Shown: positions 48,701 to 60,700 of the stretch, in pieces
Layout: each line of letters starts with the position of its first letter
Position numbering within the stretch: the stretch's first letter is position 1
DNA from: Cyrtodaria siliqua
Taxonomy: Eukaryota > Mollusca > Bivalvia > Adapedonta > Hiatellidae
Assembly (NCBI GenBank): GCA_037043455.1
Contig: JAWPHD010001826.1
Location: 186,001 to 250,000, forward strand
Reading direction: 5' to 3'
Length of the DNA stretch: 64,000 nt
Notes under the pieces: model-generated
Told to the model about the DNA's origin: nothing
The model's database searches: none
What the model saw: the letters and a program-made list of their open reading frames with translations, nothing else
Made by a program: the position numbers and the translations under genes

Positions 48701-51700
48701 AGTTTATATTGTCCAAAGTGGGATTCTTGCATGTCAGTTATAGACAGATCAGACTGAAGACCGTGTGTATTAATCTTGATATATTCATCCGATGACAGTG
48801 TCGTCCAGGTAGACCCTCCGAGGAACTTGGACCAAACAAAGGCTGATGGTGCGGGATATGCCGTAATAGTGATACTCAGGGTACTATTGTCATGTACAGC
48901 TTTCATGATGTTGGGAATCAGTTCTACGGAGTCTGATAGACGTGGTGAAGCTTAAATTAAAATTAATTTACAACGAGCGATTTCATATTATAATAAAAAC
49001 GTGCATTATTACTCAACTTTAAGGCGACACTAAACATTTCGAATTGATCACAAGTTTGTTTCATTATTCAATGGTTGTAGTTTCACTACACGTATCGCAG
49101 TATCGCAGAATGTACACTTCTTGAATTGCTCTTCGCAAAGCATTAATAGTGAAATGGTAAATGTACTGATATAATTACAAAAAACAGTTCAAGAACGTCC
49201 ATACCAAAGCTGACGTGTTTAAGCTAATTGTATTTTTTCATAAAAATGTCACTGCATGGATGTTAATAGATTGTAAAATGCATTAATGTATATTGTATGT
49301 AGGATATAACAGTTTGTCTACACATGATAGACGATCCTTTCAGGTTCGAACTCGAGGCGAGTTATTTAACCATCTACGCACTATAACAATATGTGCATTC
49401 CTGGTTCAAGTTACATTTCTTTGATACACTGGGAGCCATTATTCTTTGCATACAATTGACTTTTAGAAAACTGCTTGAGGTCAGTTCTCCATGAGGGTCA
49501 TTCTGCCACGTGAGAATGGCTTTAATTTGAAATAAATTGTTTATGATCTTCTATCTTTCCTTACACGAGCAATCATTAGTTGGGAAACTACGAAGCACTA
49601 CTTACGAAGGTTTATGTATTCATGAACATCATACCTCTTACATAAAGTACGGGAGAATCTGAGGACACTGCCTGGCTCTCTGGTTGTATATTGTAGGCCT
49701 TGCAATAGACAGCTTTGCCATGGTCGCTGGTGGTGGGAGTAAAACTAAAGTTCGTCCCCGTTGTCATTTGTTTCACATTACCAATGTACAATATAACAAT
49801 TGCATCTGGTCTACTGATCCCTGGTGTACATGTCAGTGTCTTCTCAACACCACTGGTCCCTTCGATCGCCGGACCGGTAACAGGTGTTGTATCATCATAT
49901 AAAGTTACGTTAAATACTTGAACTGAAACAATGGTTATGAAAACAAATACTCTTTAGTAAGATTCATTTAAACGCTAATGATTTCGTTCGCGAGTCATAC
50001 ATGTGCAACTCTGATCCTTTGGGATAAACGATTATCCCCACGATTTTGAAAAACAAAATGGTGGGGGCCTGGTGTGTGTGTGTGGGGGGGATGTTTTATC
50101 TGTTCACATGTTCACCACTTTATGTTCACCACTTTATGTGGTAGGAAGGGTGCCTGAAGCTTAACTTATTTTTTCCCTGACCACCTAAGACTATTGTATC
50201 TTAACAATAAGTATAAAATTCGAACAGGAAATGCAGCTTTCGCAGAACACGTTAAACTGTCATTATTTACTCCCTGCTGATCTCAAATGTAACGCGTGTG
50301 GATTTCCATGAAACTCTGTCGAACTGGCTCTTATTTGATATGTTTTAGGTTACTTTTTTTCCGATTTTCTATAGAACGGATGAAGAAATTATTGTGGTTT
50401 AGTTTAAATCAAATTGTAGTCACATTTCAGCCAAAATCAACGCATGTTCAGTATTTATTATTGTGCCCGTGTTTCAACGTGGGCACAGAACGTTGTTTTA
50501 ATCAGGATTTGCCAACAAATCTGACGGAATTTGGTCGTTAAACAAGGTAGAGACACTTGACTTAAAACTTCTTCAAAACCACCACCCTACTGCAATGCAA
50601 GACAACCTATTTCAAAACATCATAAAGAGTATGCTTACATACATTTATACACACATTTATCCTATACTGAATACACTTTTTAACTCAATGTTCTGCCCTA
50701 ATTGTTCCCTTTATGTCGACACTTTACCCAAACTATTCCCTTTATGTCGACACCTTAACTAATATGGTCCCTTTATGTCGACACCATACACAAACTGTTC
50801 CCTTTATGTCGACACAATACACAAACTGTTATCCTTATGTCGACACCATACCCAAACTGTTCCCGTTATGTCGACACCATACCCAAACTGTTCCCTTTAT
50901 GTCGACACCATACCCAAACTCTTCCCTTTATGTCGACACCATACCCAAACTCTTCCCTGTATGTCGACATTATTTCCTTTAACGGTTGTGTAAATATAGT
51001 TAACGTACTTACTATATACTTGTATGAAAAACAAACCAACAAATATTTTGAAACTTTTGGATATTTATCATTGCAATTCTAAACCTCACTCTATATGAAA
51101 CATTGCGTAACAGAAGTTTTATGAATTTGATTTGCTGAATGCATATTGAATTAATAATAGCAAAATATACCCATAATATAATATAGCTAGACATACCTCT
51201 TACATACAGTTTTGGTGTATTAGAGGACGCAGCCTGGCCCTCTGGTTGTACGTTGTATGCTCTACAATATATATTTTTATCATGGTCGTCGTTGGTAGGG
51301 TTGAAACTGAAAGATGTTCCTGTAGTTATCTGTTTTACAGTACCAATATACCAAGTTATGGTGGCTTCTGGCCTGCTGGTTCCTGGCTTGCAGGTCAGTA
51401 TCTTTTCCACACCACTGGTAACTTGGATAATTTGATTCGTCACCGGTAGAATATCATAAATAGTTACACTTGAAACTTGAACTGAAATCAACAATAATCG
51501 GAAGGTTGTTGAATAGTTTATGTTTTAAACACCACTGATGCATGGATATGATTACCTCTCACATCATTTGGGATCTTGAGTTAAGTACCTGTACAAATAT
51601 TCATCAGGTATCTAAAATAAATCCATTGGTCATTTAAACATAAAGTATATGTATACGAATATGCAAATAAATGGTATAAACATGTATTATTCGGTCATTA

Positions 51701-54700
51701 TAAAACCTTTAGTGACTGCAATTTCCTTAAATCAATAAAACAAATGACAAGAACTGTTGTGTTTTTTTTAGAATATATTGAAAAGTTCATTTTATGTGTC
51801 AATTCACCGATCAGGAGTTATATTTAGTACATAGCGATACGCCGACAAATGCAACGTCTTCAAAAGTTATTGATAATGGAACGAGCGATTCATTATAGAG
51901 CACGGTTACCTACATTCAAACATTGACCATAGCTCTAACGGTGTCCCTTTTATCCTGCTTATGATATAATTTCATAAACCTGAAGACCCGTTCGATTTAA
52001 GCCGTGCTATATAACTTATATAACTTACCACGTTGGCCATTATAGCATATATATCCAAAGACCTTTTGTAAAAGCCATTAGAGCTATGGTACAAAACATT
52101 TATAGCATATTTGTTCTCGTATATGCGATTTATACTGCATTCTCGGCCACCGGCCCTCGATATGTACATGTAGTATAAATAACATATACTCGTAAAATAT
52201 TGCTTTAATATTACGCAGTTAAGTTTTATCTGAAAATCATACTACTTACAACTTCTGAAAAAGAGCCTTGCAGTACTAGATGTAAATGATATTAAAATAG
52301 TATGTGTTTTACCTGCAAATATTATCGCGGCAGTTGGTGGTGTATACACTGGTGTCGTCAATGTAGGGAACGTCATGCCACATTCAAATGACACAGTTCT
52401 ATTAACAGAGGGACTACCAGGGAATGTTGTGTTGCGAGATAGTGTTAGAGAAGAAGTGTATATCTTTTCAGAATCTGAACAGTCGCCTGTCTCGCTATTC
52501 GTCACTCCAGACGTTGGATACTGCTGTCGCAAACCTGCATACTGTAGATATGTCAAACAGTACATCAGTGTCATATCAAGGCTAGTGTTAACGTAGGTCT
52601 GTATGTATACTCAGTATTCACCATTGTCAGGTCAACATAAAAATAATGAATGAAAGGTGCATTTCATGTTTATATGAGATAAAAACCTTGTTTAAACCAA
52701 CAGCGGCATATTTTGCCTATGACCGATCCAAGGCGGTAGCCCTACTATCAACCCTTCTATGCTTGTGATGTCATATATTGCCTGTTATTCATCTTATAGT
52801 TGTTGCTTGCTTCTGTGTGTTTTTGTGGTTGACTGTGGTCTTTGAATGCTAATTTACTGTTCAATTTTGATATCTACTTTTTCATATGAAAACACGTATA
52901 TGAATCCATTGCTTTATAGAACCATGCATGGCATGATGTTTGAGTCAGGAAATTTTATAACATGCGCACGGGGACATAGTTTGATATACATATTAGCATA
53001 ATTGTTATGCTTGTAGCTATGGACGGTATTGAAAAGTGTCGTTTAACATTTGACGGTTAGTTATATAAAGCCATGCCTTCCATACATAACAACTTCATGT
53101 ATACTTGAAGTATTTTCAAGACAATACATAATACACGCTGCTTTAGGTGATAATTCTACACATGCTAGTGAATAAAACAGGGTGTTTCCATGTTCAACCC
53201 TAGCTACTGGTGTGTTTGCATGTACACCTAGAGCAACTGATGTGGTTATTAGGCAACCAGAGCAATTGGAGTGTTTATATGTACAACCCCAGCTATTGGT
53301 GTGTTTACATGTAAAAAACGAGATATTGATGTTTTTATATGTACACAGCGAGCTATTGGTGTGTTTGCATGTACAACATATGCTATTGGTGTGTTTACAT
53401 GTACAACCAGAGATATTGTTTTGTTTACATTTACAAAAAGTGTTATCAGTGGTTTTACATATACAACCAGAACTATTAATGTGTTTACATGCACAACCAG
53501 AGTTATTGGAGTGTTTTCATGTGCAAACCGAGCTACTGGTGTGTTAACATGTACAACCAGAGCTATTGGTGTGTTTCGATGTACAACCAAAGAAATATAA
53601 AAAGATCGGACAGGGAAAGTAGCATTTAAGGAGGACAGTCAACCACAAAACACAGAAACAAACACGCAAACAGACAAACAAGAAGGCAAAAGTAATAATA
53701 AATGCAAACGACATCACAAACACAAAAGGGTTGACAATAGGGCTACCGCCTTGGAATGGTCAGTGGCAAAGTAGGCCACTGTGGGGTTTAAACCGGTTCT
53801 AGGGTGCACCAAACCTCACACTTACCCTACTGTCATCCCATTAAAACAGGACAGTGTAAATAAAGAAATCCCCGCCATGATCTAATCTCTAACCAACAAG
53901 ACAGCATCAATAGGCAATATAAGTAAAACACCAATATGCTCGTGTAAATATAATACAAAAAAAACAATAGCCTAGAAAGCCTTAATGAAGGTACTCAATG
54001 ACTTGGCAGAAGTCAGAGCAACAAGAGAATAAACCATTAAGGGCACGACAAGAAAGATCATTTACAAACAACATCAAACGCCACCATCTCAATGGGCTTT
54101 AGGTAGGCGTCATCATAGGGTACACAGCCTGTCCGGTCATCGTACAATAAAAAGGAAAGCATAGTGGCGAACTGTAAAAGGGTCCACCACCAAGCATGTA
54201 GTACGTTACAAAACGATAGGGTCATAACCTCTTTTGATAAACGTTTTAACAAGTTTAACAAAGATAGTATTAAAGTGATCATGACCAAGAATCTTACGAA
54301 GTTTATAAATCACATCACCATAGAAGTCAGGTTGTGATAGTCCTTGTCGCAGAAGAGTCCTTAAATTACCTTTATATTGGGAAAGAAGATCAGGGTTACG
54401 ATAATACTATTTCCAAAGGTTTTACGAAGTTTATGGTAACGGTAACCCTGATTGAGTAGCTTTTTAGTTATACAAAGATTACGAATATTAAAGTCTTCAA
54501 CTCGAGAACAAGCTCTTGCAAAACGTCGAGACACATACACCCATAAGAAGTTGTACATCCCCATCCAAGTGGGAATAATTAACAATGACAAAATTAAAAT
54601 CATCTCTCTTGTCATAGATATTGCTAATTATTTCACCATTTTCAATCGAGAGATCTAGAAAAGAAGCGTTATTATCAGATATATTAGCTTTGTTAAGCTG

Positions 54701-57700
54701 AAGTTCTTTAGGATAAATATTATCAACCATAGTTGGAAAGAAAGGGTTGTCAATTTGTCATCCAGATACCGAGAGGTGTCATTAAAGGCTTCAATAACAT
54801 CTGCCTGGGTATCTGATGAAAGACTCAACATTACATCTCTTTCATAGCAAAATAAAAACAAATCTGCGATAAGTGGTGCACAGTTCGTACCCATAGGAAT
54901 ACCAATAATTTGTCTATAAACGGTGGTTACATACCTGACGAAAATTGTATCTAATAGGAAGATGAGTGCTTCACAAACTTCATAGCAAATCCACATAGTA
55001 TAATTGTCTAAACTACCGTTAGTAAAAAACGCTTTAATATTATTACATGCCAAAATGTAGTATTTTCTCTAGCGAATGTTTTTTGAATAAGAAAAATTAG
55101 CTTGTCTTTAATAAGGTGATGTGGTAAGGTTGTATAAAGTGTAGAGAAGTCATAAGTGCTTATTGATGAAACTTGACCTTTATTGAAAATTTTGTCAAGA
55201 ACGTCTCCTGAATTTTTTATAGACCAAATTAATCCCAGAGTTTTCATAAGTTTTATCACAATATAGTTTAACGTGATCTTTAACGGCAGTAAGACAAGAA
55301 GTTAAAAAGTTTGGAGATGTTTGTTATGGTGCAGGCACTAGAATTCGAAGTAAAGCGAGCCTTATACGGATTTGTATGTAATTTAGTAATCCAGAACATA
55401 GTAGGCAGTTTATTTTGTTTATCGTTTACACCAGCCTTGAAAGTAGTGCACCGAGTGATAAACAACATCATCCTCAGTAGAATTAATTGGAGTATACGAA
55501 TTGGTGCTGCCGAGTTCCAGAGAACATACGTAATGTAGGCGTCGCGTCAAACAATAATTACATTACTAGCTGTATTATCTGCAGGAACTAAAACAAAGTT
55601 ATTATGAAATTCCTGAATTCCCGATTTTAAATTACGAAAGGAAAACCTAGGTCTCGGAGGAAGTATAGAGGGGATAGCATTATAAAAGTTAATACGTGTA
55701 TCTATAATTTAAGAATTGACTTTTTCCAAGTAGAAAGAGATTTTGGGTCCACATGTTCTCTACGACACCATTTTATACTAAAAGCTGCAATGGAGTTGGC
55801 GATCTGGGCTCGACAGGCATTAAAATCAATAGTTGAAGGTAATCTATATTTAGGACCTTTTGAAAACAAATGCCGAATACGTTTATCAACAATATCAAAA
55901 TTACCAGCGATGACATGACCTGCTGGAGCATAGCAAAATTTTGATGTGTTGCATTCACATTCCTTAGGAGTAATATGTACTATATCAAGGTCAGAAACTA
56001 TTTTTTTGTAGTTGAAAATAATATTTCTAATATACTTTTTATACTTAAATTACAGGACTTTCGGAATTTTTGAAATATTTTGGGAAAGAATCAACTACAT
56101 GAGTATCTCGAAAAATACTAGGCATGTCAATGAAATCAATACTTTTATTAATATATAGTAGTTTTAGAAAATGCCTGACGTGATCAGACTCCTTGTCAAT
56201 ATGGGGTCGGAGAACATGTTGTGTGTAGCTTTGAACTATGGAAGCAGTGTTATACAAGGAATCTGTACGAATGAAAATTTTGTCGGCTTCCTCGTCGATC
56301 AACTTTAGTGAAGAAATGGACAGAGAGGTAAGCCGTGAAATCATAATGTGCTTTCCAGACTGTTTAAAAATAGTATGTAAATCAGCGACAGAAATAATTA
56401 CACGCGATTTACGTTTGATGTTACCATTACGCCTAAGACCATGAGACCTAGCTTTACGCTTTCGAATAGAAAATATAGAAAAAATGTCAATATTAGGATC
56501 TTTAGAAATATTACCTTCATGACAAATATTGTCATTAAGGCCGAGTGGATAAGGTGTCTGTAAGTTGTTCATCCACTTAAGTTCTGCAATATGTCTAGCT
56601 TTTATTTTAAAGCTTTAAGTAAAGATGTTTGTGTGTTTACATGTAAAACCAGCGCTATTGGTGTGTTTCCATGTACAGCCAAAGGTATTGGTGTGTTTTT
56701 GTGTACAGCCCCAGCTATTGGTATGTTTCCATGTACAATCAGAGCTTTGTGTATGTTTACATGTACAAGTAAGTATAAATGTCGAACAGGAATTGCAGCT
56801 TTCACAGAACACAGTAAACCCAAAAAAAACACGCCAAACGACAAACATGAATGGCAACGTTAATAAGGAATAAGACAAATGACGTCACAAACACAAAACG
56901 GGTTGACAATAGGGCTACCGCCTTGGAACGTTCAGTGGCAAACAAGGCCTCTGCGGGTTTAAACCAGAACCTCACACTTACCCTACTGTCATCCATATAA
57001 AACGGGACAGTGTAAATAATCCCCGCCATGAACTATTCTCTTACCATCAAGGCAGCAATAAAAGGCAATATAAGTAAAACACAAAGATGCCCATGTATAT
57101 ATAAATACAAGAAACAATAGCCTAGAAAGCTAAAAAGAAGGTAATCAATGACTTGGCAATAATAGAATAAACCATTGAGGTCACGACGAGACAATATTGC
57201 AGACAAACATTAAACGTCACCATCCTTTTGGGCTTTAGGTAGACGTCATCATAGGGTCCACAGCTTGTCCGGTCATCGCACAATTAAAGAGGAAATCATA
57301 GTGGCGAAGTGTAAATGGGTCCATCACTAAGCATGCAATGCGTTTCAAACTGATAGGTTCATAACCTCTTTTGATAAACGTTTTAACAAGTTTAACAAAG
57401 ATAACATGAAAGTGATCATGACCAAGGATCATACGAAGTTTGTAAATCACGTCACCATAGAAGTCAGTTTGTGATAGTCCTTGTCGCAGAAGAGTTCTTA
57501 AATGACTTTTATATTTGGAAAGAATATCAGGGTTACGACAATAAAATGTAATGTTTTACGATGTTTATGGTAACGGTAGCCCTGATGAAGTAGCGTTTTA
57601 GTTATACAAAGTTTACGATATATAAAAGTCCTCAACTCGTGTACAAGCTCCAGAAAAACGAATAAAAGAGTATGAGAATTGAGACACATAGACCCCGTAA

Positions 57701-60700
57701 GAATTTGCTCATGGAAAATCCCCATCTAAATGGGGATAATTAACAATATCAAAATTAAAATTATCTCTCTTTTCATATATTTTGCTAATTATTTCACCAT
57801 TTCCAATAGAGAGATGTAAATCGAGAAAAGAAGCGTTAGTATTAGAAATATTAGCATTGTTAAGTTCAAGTTATTTAGGATCCATATTATTAACCATAGT
57901 AGAAAATAAAGGGTTGTCAATGTTCAATATGTCAGCCAGCATGTACAACCCGAGATACTGGTGTGTTTCCATGTACACCCAGAGCTTTTTGTATGTTTCC
58001 ATGTACCACCATAGCTATTGGTTTGATTACATGTATAATCATAGCTATTGGTGTGTTTCCGTGTACACTCAGATATGTTGCGTGTTTCTATGTATAATCA
58101 GAGCTATTGGTGCGTTTACATGTACAACCAGAGTTATTGGTGTGTTTGCGTTTACACCCAGAGCAATTGGTGTGTTTCTATGTACAACCCGAGCTATTGG
58201 TGTGTTTGCAAGTACAGCCAAAGTTATTGGTATGTTTATTTGTACCACCAAAGCTATTGGTGTGTTTATATTTACAGCCCGAGATATTGGTGTGTTTTCA
58301 TGAACAACAAGAGCTATTGAAGAGTTTACATGTACAGTCAGAGAGCTCTTGATTAGTTTACATGTACAACCGTAGCTATTGGAGTGTTTACATATACAAC
58401 CGGAGCTATTGGTATGTTTACATGTACAATCAGAGCTATCAGTGTGTTTACATGTACAACCGGAGCTATTGGCGTGTTTACACTTACAACCAGTGCTATT
58501 GGTATGTTTACATGTTCAATCCGAGCTATCAGTGTGTTTACATGTACAACCGGAACTATTGGTGTGTTTACATATACAATCGTAGCTATTGGTATGTTTA
58601 CATGTACACCCGGAGCTATTGGCGTGTTTACACTTACAACCAGAGCTAATGGTGTGTTTACATGTACAATCAGAGCTATTGGTGTGTTTACTTGTACAAG
58701 CATAACTACAACCAAAGCCATTGGTGTATTTACATGTACAATCAGAATCATTGGTGTGTTTACTAGTACAATCAGAGATATTGGTGTGTTTACTCGTACA
58801 AGCAGAGTTATTGGTGTGTTTACACGTACAACCAAAGCGATTGGTAGGTTAACGTGTACACTCAGAGCTATTGGTGTGTTTACAAGTATAATCAGAGCTA
58901 TTGGTGTGCTTACATGTACAGTCAGAGCTATGGGTGTATTTACATGTAGAATCAGAGATGTTGGTGTGTTTGCATGTACAGTCAGAGATATTTGTGTGTT
59001 TACAAGTACAACCATAGTTATTGGTGAGTTTTCATGTACACTCTACCTGCTATTGGTGTGTGTGCATGTACAACTGGAGCTATTGGTGTGTTTACATGTA
59101 CAGCCAGATATAGTGTGTGTTTATATGTACAACCAGAGATATTGGTGTGTTTACAAGTACAACCACATGTATTGGTATGTTGACATGTTAAACCAGAGCT
59201 ATTGGTGTGTTTACATGTACAACCGGAGCTATTGGTTACCTCTTTGTAGTACCAGTGAAATGTCGGTGCAGGGAAGGTACAGCTCGACGTTACGCATGTC
59301 ATGACAACTGCGCTGGTGCTCAAATCCTGGACTTGTTGTGGCGCATCTCTGTACTGAATGTTTACTGGAGTAGCTGTAAAAAATATTATGCATAATTTTA
59401 ATGGTTATAATAAACATGTCACATAAGGAATGATTGCAGAAATTCTATTTTGCTTCTGTAGTCCGTTATCTTATGAAATATATGCTAATTCTCGCACAAT
59501 AAAAACAAATAACAGAAAAAAACAATATATGTCCACTAAATAGTGAGAACAAACCACATTGCTATATTACAATAAAACAAAACTTAATCAAAACTCTCAC
59601 TCATATTCTCAATTATTCATCTGAAACTGGTCTAAACAATCAAGAAAATACTGCTTTTTAATAATGATTATTTTCATTAAGTAGCAAAGCTATACGTTCA
59701 TTTTAATTAAAATATACCAATTACTAATACTGAATTCCAACATACAGTACCAATTTAGTTGGGTCATTAATTGATCTAAGAGAATGACAATCCGCTTTAC
59801 AAGTATACGTATTGTATTAGTTTAATTAGAGTAAAGAGTACAGCAGTCACACAACATAATTAAACTTACTCTACAAATCAAATTCATCGTTTAGTCTAAG
59901 TTAACTAACACAGAATTTTCGATTTTCCTGAATATACTTACTGTAAACAGGAAAGTGCAGGTCTATCCCAATACCACTAGTACTGCATGTCCAATTTCCA
60001 TCATCCTCACCTCTAGTAAGTGAGTTAATATTTACAAACATACTACTGCCATTTGTTGAGAATCTATATCTACCCAGGCTCGTCTTCAAACAGTATGACG
60101 GAATACATGAGGCCTCGAAACTCCGAACAGGGTTTGCAAGATTAATGTTGATAGCCCAATTTTGAACATCCCAATTTGCCACACTGCATTCTATCGTAAT
60201 ATTGCCGCCCTTTTCCGTTACACTGTTACCAAGCACTGTTAAGGAACGTACTGAAATACAAACGTATGCAATGAAAATAAAACATATCTACAACAATTAT
60301 ATTTTTATTTAAAGATTTTTATTTAAATGTTTGTTAAGAACTTTTTGAAGGTACTTTCATTATAGATGTTGATATTGTTACGTACGTGCGAATAAATAAA
60401 TAAAATGAAAAAAATATGAAAAGACTTAATTTCCTCCACTCTCAATTGGGTTCAGTTTAACAGAATATATTGACTTTCATAATCCAAATGCGAATAAAAT
60501 CATCATAATATTTTCGAGTGCATACATATATATGATGCTTTTAGGCTATTTACAAATGGAACCTATCATACTGTGCTTTAGTTTCATATAAACTTTGCAC
60601 ATGATTTAAATTAAGCCGCATAGTACCTTACAATAGGGTAATAGTGAGTTTCGTGCAATTTAGAACCTGGTTTAAATCCCCAGCGGTCTTTTTGTACCAC

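Noticed and set aside
3950..59235. CRISPR arrays
   Set aside because: Repeats are contiguous with no unique spacers of constant length, and the genome is eukaryotic.
58384..59304. 306-codon plus-strand frame (CTTRAIGVFT repeats) and other long frames in the 30-bp arrays
   Set aside because: Translation of a 30-bp minisatellite. Only the Ig2 half-exon at its edge, on the other strand, is real coding sequence.
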